DNA from: JBGOUJ01 sp041477005
GTDB lineage: Bacteria; Acidobacteriota; Terriglobia; Bryobacterales; JACQDG01
DNA: 22,765 bases
Assembly: GCA_041477005.1 (NCBI GenBank)
Contig: JBGOUJ010000045.1
Coordinates: forward strand, 1-22,765
Reading direction: 5' to 3'
Shown here: positions 15,214 through 21,957 of the stretch, one piece after another
Numbering within the stretch: position 1 is the stretch's first letter
Layout: every line of letters starts with the position of its first letter
Translations under genes and position numbers: made by a program
Notes under the pieces: generated by a model
Databases searched by the model: none
Told to the model about the DNA's origin: nothing
The model's input: the letters and a program-made list of their open reading frames with translations, nothing else

Positions 15214-15960
15214 ATGACCGAACAGAAGCTTCGCGAGCTCCTGCTGCGGGTCCGGCAAGGGCAGGTGGGCGTCGAGCACGCCGTCGACCAGTTGCGGCAC
15301 CTGCCGTTCGAGGACCTGGGCTTCGCCAAGGTGGATCACCACCGGGAGCTGCGGCACGGCATGCCGGAGGTGATCCTGGCTTCCGGCAAGACTCCCCAGC
15401 AAGTCGCCGCCATCGGCAAGCAGCTTCTGAAGCGCAGCAAGAACCTGCTCGTCACCCGCGGCGACAAAGAGACGTATCGAGCCGTAAAGAGGATCGCTCG
15501 CAACGCCAAATTTTTCCCTCTTTCGGGCGCCATTCGCGTCTGGGGCGAGCGGGTCGTCACCGGCAAAGGCAAGATTGCCGTGGTGTGCGCCGGCACCAGC
15601 GACATCCCGGTGGCCGAGGAAGCGCAGGTCACCGCCGAGGTGATGGGCAACGAGGTCGAGACGCTTTACGACGTCGGTGTGGCCGGCATTCACCGGCTCA
15701 TGAACAACCGCGACCGCCTGACGAGCGCCCGCGTGATTATCTGCTGTGCCGGAATGGAGGGAGCGCTGCCCAGCGTGGTGGGCGGGCTGGTCTCGGTTCC
15801 GGTGATCGCCGTGCCGACCAGCGTCGGCTACGGCGCGAGCTTGCACGGCCTGGCCGCCTTGCTCGGCATGCTCAACAGCTGCGCCAGTAACGTCACCGTG
15901 GTCAACATCGACAACGGCTTCGGCGCCGGCTACGTGGCCAGCATGATCAACAGGCTGTAG
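15214..15960 (+). CDS. larB: Pyridinium-3,5-biscarboxylate mononucleotide synthase LarB
   Basis: Encodes 248 aa of the LarB/PurE-like family. LarB carboxylates and hydrolyses nicotinic acid adenine dinucleotide in the first step of nickel-pincer cofactor synthesis, the cofactor of lactate racemase LarA and its relatives. Diagnostic parts are LGFAKVDHHRELRHGMPEVILASGKTPQQV (about 35-64), VVCAGTSDIPVAEEAQVTAEVMGNEVETLYDVGVAGIHRL (123-162), VIICCAGMEGALPSVVGGLVSVPVIAVPTSVGYGASLHGLAALLGMLNSCA and VVNIDNGFGAGYVA at the end. The length is typical. The start (15214) lies 25 nt behind the DUF192 stop, with only a weak ribosome-binding site. No larC, larE or larA lies within the window. It is cytosolic. 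Confidence 0.95.
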   Translation: MTEQKLRELLLRVRQGQVGVEHAVDQLRHLPFEDLGFAKVDHHRELRHGMPEVILASGKTPQQVAAIGKQLLKRSKNLLVTRGDKETYRAVKRIARNAKFFPLSGAIRVWGERVVTGKGKIAVVCAGTSDIPVAEEAQVTAEVMGNEVETLYDVGVAGIHRLMNNRDRLTSARVIICCAGMEGALPSVVGGLVSVPVIAVPTSVGYGASLHGLAALLGMLNSCASNVTVVNIDNGFGAGYVASMINRL

Positions 15961-15979
15961 CCATTTTTGATTTACTGAT

Positions 15980-16681
15980 TCAGAAATTGAGGCCCTGCCC
16001 CGGTTCGAGGGCGACCACTTCCGTCTCGGGCTGATCCTTTAGCTCCAGGCGGAGATGGTCCGGGCGGCCTACCAGCGGCGGGAAGGTGCCGAAGTGCATG
16101 GGGATGACCTTCTTGGGGCGAAGCAGGCGGCAGGCCAGGGCGGCTTCTCGGGGGCCCATGGTGAACAGATCGCCGATCGGGAGTATCGCCAGCTCCGGGC
16201 CGTAGAGATCGCGGATCAGGGCCATGTCGCCGAAGACGTTGGTGTCGCCGGCGTGATAGAGGCGGCGGCCGTCCGGGAGCTCGATGACGTAGCCGCAGGC
16301 CTCGCCGCCGTAAACGATCTGGCCGCCATCGAGGATGCCGCAACTGTGGTCGGCGTGGACCATGGTCACCTTCAGGGATCCCGCCCGTTGCGTGCCGCCC
16401 TTGTTCATGGGCGAGGTGTTCTCCACACCTTTGCTCTCCAGCCAGTGGCACAGCTCGTAGATGCCCACCACTCTGGGCCGAAACTTCTTGCCCAGCGCCA
16501 CGGCGTCGGCAATGTGGTCGAAGTGGCCGTGGGTCACCAGCATCGTGTCGAGTTTTTTGATGGTGTGCGAGCGAGGGTAGGACGGGTTGCCTTCGGTCCA
16601 GGGGTCGATGAGGACGGTTTCCCCCTGCTCCAGCTCCAACTGAAACGTTCCGTGTCCTAGCCAGGTGATGCGTACCGACAA
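15980..16681 (-). CDS. UPF0173 metal-dependent hydrolase (metallo-beta-lactamase fold)
   Basis: Encodes 233 aa of the UPF0173/YtkL-type family with the zinc motif HGHFDH (51-56). Further metal or fold residues are in WLGHGTF (7-13), MVHADHSCG (about 111-119), YHAGDTNVFGDM with the metal Asp, and PMHFGTFPP near the C-terminus. This group resembles L-ascorbate-6-phosphate lactonase UlaG; a substrate is not known for this branch. The start is TTG (16679-16681), with GAGG 8 nt upstream; that GAGG overlaps the stop of the response-regulator gene, whose end is 10 nt away, so the two are co-transcribed. Only 19 AT-rich bases separate it from the convergent larB. It is cytosolic. Confidence 0.93.
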   Translation of the reverse strand: MSVRITWLGHGTFQLELEQGETVLIDPWTEGNPSYPRSHTIKKLDTMLVTHGHFDHIADAVALGKKFRPRVVGIYELCHWLESKGVENTSPMNKGGTQRAGSLKVTMVHADHSCGILDGGQIVYGGEACGYVIELPDGRRLYHAGDTNVFGDMALIRDLYGPELAILPIGDLFTMGPREAALACRLLRPKKVIPMHFGTFPPLVGRPDHLRLELKDQPETEVVALEPGQGLNF

Positions 16682-16691
16682 TGCCTGAACC

Positions 16692-17144
16692 TCAGCCTGC
16701 CTTCCTGGCCACCCGGGCCCGGGCTGGTTTTTGGGCCTTGGCCGCGGCAGGGGGCTTGGGCTTGACGGGCATCCGCCTCTTCCCCAGACGGGCCACGGCG
16801 CGCAGCAACTCCTGCACCTCGCCCGGTCCTTTAGACAGGACGATGTCGGCGCCGGTCGATTGCTCGGTCAGGCCGAGTGACTCGACGTAACCCGACAGCA
16901 GCAATACGGGGATTTTCGGATTCCGCTGCCGAAGCTTGCGGATCACCTGCTGGCCGTTCATCTCCGGCATCCGGTAATCGGTTACGACCAGGTCGAAGGG
17001 CTGGGAGTCGAACAGGTCAATACCGTCCTGGCCGCCGGCCGCGACGATGACCTTGTGGCCGAGCTGCTCGAGGACCGCCCGCCGCGCTACCAGTCCGTGC
17101 CGGTTGTCGTCGATCAGGAGGATCCGCAAGCTGAGCGCGCGCAT
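16692..17144 (-). CDS. CheY-like response regulator with basic Ala/Lys/Pro tail
   Basis: Encodes 150 aa. The receiver domain (about 6-120) has the acidic pair Asp12-Asp13 (LIDDN), phospho-acceptor Asp56 (VVTDYRMPEMNG), Ser84 (LLLSGY) and Lys105 (LSKGPGE), so it should be phosphorylatable. There is no classical DNA-binding output domain. Residues 121-150 form a tail rich in Lys, Arg, Ala and Pro (PVKPKPPAAAKAQKPARARVARKAG), reminiscent of histone-H1-like tails, which could bind nucleic acid. No histidine kinase lies nearby. The ATG (17142-17144) has no strong ribosome-binding site but follows a recognisable promoter. The next gene, the UPF0173 hydrolase, starts 10 nt after its stop. Confidence 0.9.
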   Translation of the reverse strand: MRALSLRILLIDDNRHGLVARRAVLEQLGHKVIVAAGGQDGIDLFDSQPFDLVVTDYRMPEMNGQQVIRKLRQRNPKIPVLLLSGYVESLGLTEQSTGADIVLSKGPGEVQELLRAVARLGKRRMPVKPKPPAAAKAQKPARARVARKAG

Positions 17145-17180
17145 GTCTTGGAATTCGGCTCTAAATGAAAATCGGGGCGT

Positions 17181-17210
17181 AGGTTACCAGATGCTTCGCG
17201 CCAGTGTCAA
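17181..17210 (-). promoter_or_regulatory. Promoter of the response-regulator / UPF0173 operon
   Basis: On the minus strand a perfect TTGACA (-35, 17205-17210) is followed after 18 nt by TAACCT (-10, 17181-17186; three of six). The expected start near 17174 leaves a leader of about 30 nt. Just upstream is a small AT-rich palindrome, AGATTTATATCT (17212-17223). Confidence 0.5.
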
Positions 17211-17301
17211 CAGATTTATATCTAACTGGAAATACACAAGATCGAATGCTTGACCTGGAATGGAGTTTGTGACCCGCAAAGGGACCGCGCGCCGCACGGC
17301 T

Positions 17302-18420
17302 TCACTCCACCTCCCGCGGGCCGTTGTAGCCGGCCTTGGCCAAGATCTGGTACTTGATGTTCTTGCCCTTCTGGTCCACGATGCGCAGTTCCTTGTTGTT
17401 GGTCGGGTCGACGAGCTGCACCTTGATTTTCCGGAACTTTCCGTCGCGAGCCTGGTTGGTCGGCTCATAGCCGACGCTGTACTGGTTGCGCAGCGAGGAG
17501 GAAATCTGCTGGAAAATGCTGGGAAACTCGCCGTAAAAACGCGGAAAGAACGACACGCCGCCCGATTCCTTGGCGAAAGTCCGCATCTGGTTGTCGGCCT
17601 GCAGGAAATCCATCCGGGCGATGGAGCCCATGGCGCCGCGCGCGTCGTACCACTCGCGCAGCGCCTGCATCAGGCCGACGGCGTAAATGGCCGTGCCGCC
17701 GGTCTGGACGATCTGCCGGATCTTGTCGAAGGTCAGCTTGCTGAAGGTGTCGATGCCGGAAGAGATCAGCACGATTGCCTTGCGGCCTTCGATATCCTTC
17801 ATCCGATCGATGGTGTCGGACAGGGCATCGTAAAGGTTCGATTCCGAAAAAGCCGCGATCCGCAGCCGCTGCATGGCCTCGTAGGCCTTGCGCTTGTCCT
17901 GCGAAAAATCAGAGAGCACCTCCGGCCGCAGATCGTAGGCCACCACCGCCACCCAGTCCTCCTTACGCAGCGTTTCCAGGAAGCCGTAGGAGGCCGCCAG
18001 GGTCTGATACCAGGAGGAGCTCCAATACTGCTGGAACAGGTTGCTGAACTCGATCACCATGCAGACCGTCATCGGCGCTTCGCTGGGCCCGAAGTTGACG
18101 ATCTTCTGGGGGACGTTGTCCTCGAGGAGCAGGAACTTCTCGCGGGGGATTTGGGGAATGAAGTTGCCCCGGCTGTCGAGCACGGCCACGTCCACCGTGA
18201 CCAGGTTCGACTCGGCTTTGAAGGTGGTCAGGTCCTTACCCTGCGGGGGGCGCTTGGGGCGCGCGGCCGGGGGTGGCGGCAGGTCCTCGGCTTTCTTCTT
18301 CGGCCGGGCGACCGTTTCGCCGGCATCGCGGTTGGGACCTTCCTGGGCGAGCAATCCCGACGCCGCCAGAAAGATCAGACTGATCCAAAGGCCACTTCGC
18401 AAGCTTTTCGGTGTTTTCAT
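17302..18420 (-). CDS. VWFA-related Acidobacterial-domain secreted protein
   Basis: Encodes 372 aa. A signal peptide (MKTPKSLRSG..FLAASGLLAQ, 1-26) leads into a Pro/Lys-rich linker (36-62). Then comes the family-specific strand block FKAESNLVTVDVAVLDSRGNFIPQIPREKFLLLEDNVPQKIVNF (67-110) and a VWA domain (about 117-300). The VWFA-related Acidobacterial family normally carries DxSxS for metal binding in this position; here it reads EFSNL (124-128), so the MIDAS site seems degraded. Later parts include ALREWYDARGAM, MRTFAKESGGVSFFP and the C-terminal LRNQYSVGYEP. It is probably periplasmic or extracellular, of unknown role. ATG 18418-18420 is chosen because the signal peptide starts there and TAGG lies upstream; an ATG at 18456 would add 12 residues. 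Confidence 0.88.
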   Translation of the reverse strand: MKTPKSLRSGLWISLIFLAASGLLAQEGPNRDAGETVARPKKKAEDLPPPPAARPKRPPQGKDLTTFKAESNLVTVDVAVLDSRGNFIPQIPREKFLLLEDNVPQKIVNFGPSEAPMTVCMVIEFSNLFQQYWSSSWYQTLAASYGFLETLRKEDWVAVVAYDLRPEVLSDFSQDKRKAYEAMQRLRIAAFSESNLYDALSDTIDRMKDIEGRKAIVLISSGIDTFSKLTFDKIRQIVQTGGTAIYAVGLMQALREWYDARGAMGSIARMDFLQADNQMRTFAKESGGVSFFPRFYGEFPSIFQQISSSLRNQYSVGYEPTNQARDGKFRKIKVQLVDPTNNKELRIVDQKGKNIKYQILAKAGYNGPREVE

Positions 18421-18470
18421 GACAAACCTACCATAGGGACTTCTGGCGCCCCCCATCCGGTTACATAATA

Positions 18471-18548
18471 CAGGTGCCAGGTGTCAGGCCGAACGGGTTT
18501 CAGTTCTCAGGCGCGACGGCACGTCGGTCTTCTGAAACCTGGCACCTG
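18471..18548. repeat. Intergenic inverted repeat with alternative pairings
   Basis: CAGGTGCCAGGTGTCAG (18471-18487) and CTGAAACCTGGCACCTG (18532-18548) pair at 16 of 17 positions. Inside, GGTTTCAG (18496-18503) pairs perfectly with CTGAAACC (18532-18539), and CGACG/CGTCG (18514-18518/18522-18526) makes a 3-nt-loop hairpin. The right arm can thus pair with either of two partners. It lies between the rhomboid stop and the VWFA-type gene, both minus strand. Confidence 0.75.
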
Positions 18549-18563
18549 GCACATGAAACCTGC

Positions 18564-19319
18564 CTAATTAACCCAACGGTCGCGATCCGGGGGTTCCTGT
18601 TTGCGCATATAAACTTTGAACTTTTGCTGGAGCCGGCGGCGCCGCCACTCCTGGTAGAAGGAGAAGGCGCTCTGCTCCAGGTTGTGGAATCGGAAGCGCA
18701 GATACAGGTAACCGAACAGCATCCCGCCCAGATGCGCGACGTTGCTCACCGCGCTCATCCGGTTGAAGGTCGATAGAAAAGCAATGGCCCCCATGATGAG
18801 AACGAACCACTTGGCCTGAATCGGAAACAGGAAGCTGAAAAACACCGTCCGGGTCGGGTAGAGCATGCCGAAAGCCAGCAGTATGCCGTAAATGGCCCCC
18901 GAGGATCCGATAGTCGGGCGGCCGCTGGACTGGAGCAGCAGGTTGGCGGCCATGTCGCACAGCCCCGCCCCCACGCCGCAGACGAAATAGAAGTTCAGAA
19001 AGCGGCGGGTGCCCCACTCGCGTTCCAGGTCGGCCCCGAACATCCACAGCGTCAGCATATTGAAGATGATGTGGCCGAAGCCGGTCGGGTCGTGCAGGAA
19101 CAGGTAAGTGAACGGCTGCCAGATCATGCCGTGGAGGAACGACCAGGCGCGAAGCCCGAAGACCCCCAGGAAGGCAAGAGCCATCTGGCTGTCCAGAATG
19201 CCCAGGAAGAAGAGAAATATGAAGATCGCGCAATTGATGATCAGCAGCCACTTGACGCCGCTCGGAAAATAACTCCCGACACCGAAGCTCCTGCCCGGAT
19301 AGCGGCTGTAGCTGCCCAT
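18564..19319 (-). CDS. Rhomboid-family intramembrane serine protease
   Basis: Encodes 251 aa with about six membrane segments between residues 20 and 210. Rhomboids cut membrane proteins within the lipid bilayer. The catalytic dyad is visible: Ser140 in IGSSGAIYG and His196 in NVAHLGGMLFGY. The HIIFNMLTLWMFG segment (83-95) gives the family's HxxxN pair (His83, Asn87). A loop segment (LHGMIWQPFTYLFLHD) precedes it. The protein ends in a basic cytoplasmic tail (EWRRRRLQQKFKVYMRKQ). The ATG (19317-19319) has AGG 8 nt upstream; a TTG 15 nt further up would extend it by five residues. Downstream on the same strand, after a hairpin-rich 143-nt gap, lies the VWFA-type gene. Substrates are unknown. 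Confidence 0.95.
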   Translation of the reverse strand: MGSYSRYPGRSFGVGSYFPSGVKWLLIINCAIFIFLFFLGILDSQMALAFLGVFGLRAWSFLHGMIWQPFTYLFLHDPTGFGHIIFNMLTLWMFGADLEREWGTRRFLNFYFVCGVGAGLCDMAANLLLQSSGRPTIGSSGAIYGILLAFGMLYPTRTVFFSFLFPIQAKWFVLIMGAIAFLSTFNRMSAVSNVAHLGGMLFGYLYLRFRFHNLEQSAFSFYQEWRRRRLQQKFKVYMRKQEPPDRDRWVN

Positions 19320-19383
19320 AAGGTCAACCTGCAAAAATACCGACTCTCTTAGCAGGATAACAGATCGCGGTCTCTGGTGTCAG

Positions 19384-19490
19384 GCCGCAATCCGCAATCC
19401 GTTCCCCAGCGTGAACCAGGGATGCGCCGTTTCGCGGCGCGGCACTCTGCCCGCCCCTCGGGGCGGTGCTGCGCTACGACGGATTGCGGC
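19384..19490. repeat. Compound hairpin element upstream of the rhomboid gene
   Basis: Outer arms GCCGCAATCCG (19384-19394) and CGGATTGCGGC (19480-19490) are perfectly complementary over 11 bp. Inside lie two more stems: GCGCCG/CGGCGC with loop TTTCG (about 19424-19440), and CCGCCCC/GGGGCGG with a 2-nt loop (about 19451-19466). The layout resembles a REP/BIME-type intergenic repeat; no coding potential is recognised in 19320-19577. Confidence 0.7.
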
Positions 19491-19577
19491 AGGTAGCTGG
19501 TATCAGAAACGGCGCGCTATTATGAAAACAGGTTTCGGGCGCTGCCATCGGAACCGTGACGCCTGGAACCTGCTCTT

Positions 19578-20204
19578 ATGCGGCGACACTTGTCCATCCA
19601 TCCGCACGGGTTGCTGCGGGAGTTGATTCACCGGATTCGAGGCCGCGAACAGATGCTGGTGCGGGCCGGTGAGGAGCTGCCTCTGGTGGTGATCAGCTAT
19701 CCGCGCGGCAGCCTGGCCTTGGCCGAGGCTCTCCAGTCGGCGATCTGCCGGACTTACAAGCTGCTGTCGCCCGAAACGCGCCAGCAGTATACGCCGGTGG
19801 TGTCGCGCTTGCCGGCGCTGGTGGTGGCCGTGCTGCGGGCGCGCAACGCCTGCACCTGTCTGGGGCATCACCATCCGCCGGGAACCGAGGGCCGCATGGC
19901 CCGGCGCCTGGCCAGCGACACCGGCCTGCGGGTGGGCGAGATCGACCTGGCGGTGGAGGCGATTCGCAAGTGGGAGCCGCTTCCTCTGGCGGCCCTGGCG
20001 GCGGAGCCGGCGACCGGCGATCGCCGGGAGCTGGACGAGTTTCGATTTCACGTCGCCTTGCTGGCCGTCTTCCTGCACGAGCTGGAGCACCTGGCCTTCC
20101 CGGAGCACGAGGAGCGGCAGGTCCGCCGGCGCAGCACCGAGTTCTATGCAGCTTGCTTGCGGGAATTCTTTTCCGAACAGTTGGGGGTCAACTACGGAAT
20201 CTAA
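19578..20204 (+). CDS. Unrecognised protein with HExxH motif
   Basis: Encodes 208 aa; I do not recognise the family. Visible features are HELEH (167-171), a zincin-like HExxH set in a hydrophobic stretch (FHVALLAVFLHELEHLAFPEHEE), with Glu176 and His177 just behind as possible extra ligands. There is also a metal-binding-looking cluster CTCLGHHHP (92-100). The body is mostly helical and rich in Arg and Leu, without a signal peptide or clear membrane segment (LPALVVAVLRARNACTC is the most hydrophobic). It could be a small metalloprotease or metal-dependent enzyme, or the HExxH may be chance within an amphipathic helix. The ATG at 19578 has no good ribosome-binding site. Its stop overlaps that of the convergent small membrane-protein gene by 3-4 bp. 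Confidence 0.7.
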   Translation: MRRHLSIHPHGLLRELIHRIRGREQMLVRAGEELPLVVISYPRGSLALAEALQSAICRTYKLLSPETRQQYTPVVSRLPALVVAVLRARNACTCLGHHHPPGTEGRMARRLASDTGLRVGEIDLAVEAIRKWEPLPLAALAAEPATGDRRELDEFRFHVALLAVFLHELEHLAFPEHEERQVRRRSTEFYAACLREFFSEQLGVNYGI

Positions 20205-20575
20205 ACCGGCCGGGCGGCGTGGCGGCCGGCGCTGAGCTGGCGCCGCCGAGGAGCCGTTGCCGGGGCGTGCGGGTCGGCGTTGGCCGGAGTTTCCGGCCGG
20301 CTCGGTTCGGCGTAGTGAGCCAGCCAGATGGCCAACACGTGCAGCAGCCCGCCGGCGACAAACCAGATCTGCCAGTGGGAGCAGAGGCCGCCGGAAACCG
20401 GAAAGGAGCCGGTCCAGCCCAGATCGCTGCTCCACCGCCAGGCGCAGGCCAGAAAGCAGCAGAGGGCGAGCGGCCACAGTAGCGACGCGGCCCCGAGAGC
20501 CATCTGGCGGTTGGGGCGCCGGCTCCGGACAATCTTCTTCTCTGGACTTGTCCGGATTCTTAGAGCGATCCGCAT
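20201..20575 (-). CDS. Small two-helix membrane protein, unknown function
   Basis: Encodes 124 aa from the ATG at 20573-20575; a GTG at 20587 would add four residues. The N-terminus is strongly basic (MRIALRIRTSPEKKIVRSRRPNRQ). Two membrane segments follow, MALGAASLLWPLALCCFLACAW and IWFVAGGLLHVLAIWLAHYA, joined by a short loop with SFPVSGGLCSHWQ. The tail is Pro/Ala/Arg-rich. No family is recognised. It is convergent with the HExxH gene (stop codons overlap) and divergent from the Gfo/Idh/MocA gene. The evidence is the continuous frame, the two clear hydrophobic helices and the fit between neighbours; no ribosome-binding site is strong, so it could still be spurious. Confidence 0.5.
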   Translation of the reverse strand: MRIALRIRTSPEKKIVRSRRPNRQMALGAASLLWPLALCCFLACAWRWSSDLGWTGSFPVSGGLCSHWQIWFVAGGLLHVLAIWLAHYAEPSRPETPANADPHAPATAPRRRQLSAGRHAARPV

Positions 20576-20601
20576 AACGAAGAGCACTCCCGAGATACTA
20601 C

Positions 20602-20636
20602 AAAATAGTGTAACACTGTTTGGGATCTGGTATAAC
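20602..20636 (+). promoter_or_regulatory. Candidate operator and -10 box before the Gfo/Idh/MocA gene
   Basis: AAATAGTGTAACACTGTTT (20603-20621) is an inverted repeat centred on one base, with AGTGT/ACACT perfect and the outer four pairs having one mismatch. TATAAC (20631-20636) downstream fits a -10 box, which would put the palindrome over the -35 region, as for a repressor site. No standard -35 box is visible. The promoter would drive 20682. Confidence 0.45.
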
Positions 20637-20681
20637 TCAGAAATTCACCTGGCAGGCCAAGCTGGGCCACGGGAGGCATTC

Positions 20682-21824
20682 ATGAAAAAGATCAAGACGG
20701 CGGTGATCGGCACCGGGTTCGTCGGGCGAGTACACGTGGAGGGTATCCGACGGCTGGGGGACGTCGAGCTGGCGGCCATCGCCGACCAGTCGGAGGATCT
20801 GGCCCGCAAGTTCGGCGAGCAGCTCGGAGTGGAGCGAGCACTGGGCGACTACCGGAAGCTGCTGGCCGAGCCCGAGATCCAGGCGGTTCACGTTTGCGTT
20901 CCCAACAACCTGCACTTTCCCGTGGTGAAGGACGCTCTCGAGGCGGGCAAGAACGTTCTGTGCGAAAAGCCGCTGGCGGCGTCGGTGGCCGAGGCCGCCG
21001 AGCTCACCGAGCTGGCGCGCCAGAAGAAGCTCGTCAACGTCACCAGCTACAATCTGCGCTTCTATCCGCTGGTCCAGCACATGCGGCGCATGGCGATGAC
21101 CGGCGAACTGGGCGAGATCCTCGCCGTCCAGGGCACCTATTCGCAGGACTGGCTTTTCTACGATACGGATTACAACTGGCGGCTGGAGCCGGAGGCGGGA
21201 GGCAAATCGCGCGCCATGGCCGACATCGGCTCGCACTGGTGCGATATGGTGGAGCACGTCACCGGCTTGAAGATCACCGCCCTGTGCGCCGAGCTACAAA
21301 CCTTCCATCCCATCCGGAAGAAGCCCAAGCGGCCGATCGAAACCTACGCCGGCAAGCTGCTGGCGCCGGAAGACTATGAGGAGAAAAAAATCGAGACCGA
21401 AGATTTCGGGGCGATCCTGCTGCGGCTGGGCGGGCGGGCGCGCGGCGCGCTGACCATCAACCAGGTGGCGGCGGGCCGGAAGAACCGCCTGCTGCTCGAA
21501 ATCTACGGTACCCGCCGCGGCGTGACGTGGGACGGCGAAAATCCCAACGAGCTGTGGATCGGCCGCCGCGACGGCAACAACGAGCTGCTGGTCAAAGATC
21601 CCTCGCTGCTCGATCCCGAGGCCCGGCCATATGCCGACCTGCCGGGGGGCCACGCCGAAGGCTACGGCGACACGTTCAAGCAGTTGTTCCGCCGCTTCTA
21701 CGCCGCCATCCGCGATCCTGCGCAGCCGGCCGACCTGCCGACGTTCGCTTCCGGCCTGCGCCAGCTCCATCTGGTCGAGGCGGTGTTGCGCAGCTCGGCC
21801 CAGAAGGCGTGGGTGGAAGCCTGA
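20682..21824 (+). CDS. Gfo/Idh/MocA-family oxidoreductase
   Basis: Encodes 380 aa of the NAD(P)-dependent sugar/inositol dehydrogenase family. The Rossmann motif AVIGTGFVGRVHVEG (7-21) opens the protein. The EKP motif (CEKPLAA, about 91-97) includes the usual catalytic lysine, and VTSYNLRFYPLVQHMRRM followed by TGELGEILAVQGTYSQDW is typical of the second domain. ADIGSHWCDMVEHVTG carries the DxxxH pattern used by many members. The C-terminus (GYGDTFKQLFRRFYAAI, LRQLHLVEAVLRSS) is also family-typical. Substrates in this family are sugars, inositols or their derivatives and cannot be fixed by sequence alone. GGGAGG lies 6 nt before the ATG, a strong ribosome-binding site, so upstream in-frame starts are unlikely. 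It is cytosolic. Confidence 0.95.
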   Translation: MKKIKTAVIGTGFVGRVHVEGIRRLGDVELAAIADQSEDLARKFGEQLGVERALGDYRKLLAEPEIQAVHVCVPNNLHFPVVKDALEAGKNVLCEKPLAASVAEAAELTELARQKKLVNVTSYNLRFYPLVQHMRRMAMTGELGEILAVQGTYSQDWLFYDTDYNWRLEPEAGGKSRAMADIGSHWCDMVEHVTGLKITALCAELQTFHPIRKKPKRPIETYAGKLLAPEDYEEKKIETEDFGAILLRLGGRARGALTINQVAAGRKNRLLLEIYGTRRGVTWDGENPNELWIGRRDGNNELLVKDPSLLDPEARPYADLPGGHAEGYGDTFKQLFRRFYAAIRDPAQPADLPTFASGLRQLHLVEAVLRSSAQKAWVEA

Positions 21825-21854
21825 CAAGGGCGAGCCGAGCCGCGACCGTGAGAA

Positions 21855-21920
21855 GGCGTGAAAAAATGCCTCTACCGCCTGGGCGCGAAATCTTTCGGTC
21901 GGCTCGAATCATTCGCGGCC
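21855..21920. repeat. Dispersed intergenic repeat, copy B
   Basis: Short form of the repeat at 7447-7570. GGCGTGAAAAAATGCC (21855-21870) and GCGCGAAATCTTTCGG (21883-21898) are separated by only 12 nt, with similarity continuing to about 21910 (CGGCTCGAATC). It lies in the 133-bp gap between the Gfo/Idh/MocA gene and the flavin oxidoreductase gene. Confidence 0.7.
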
Positions 21921-21957
21921 GGCACACCGGCTCCGCGCTGCGTGCGCTGGGCAAATT

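Noticed and set aside
20328..20681. Upstream extension of the Gfo/Idh/MocA frame.
   Set aside because: The strong GGGAGG site and the Rossmann start at 20682 fix the start; the extension crosses the promoter and the opposite-strand gene.
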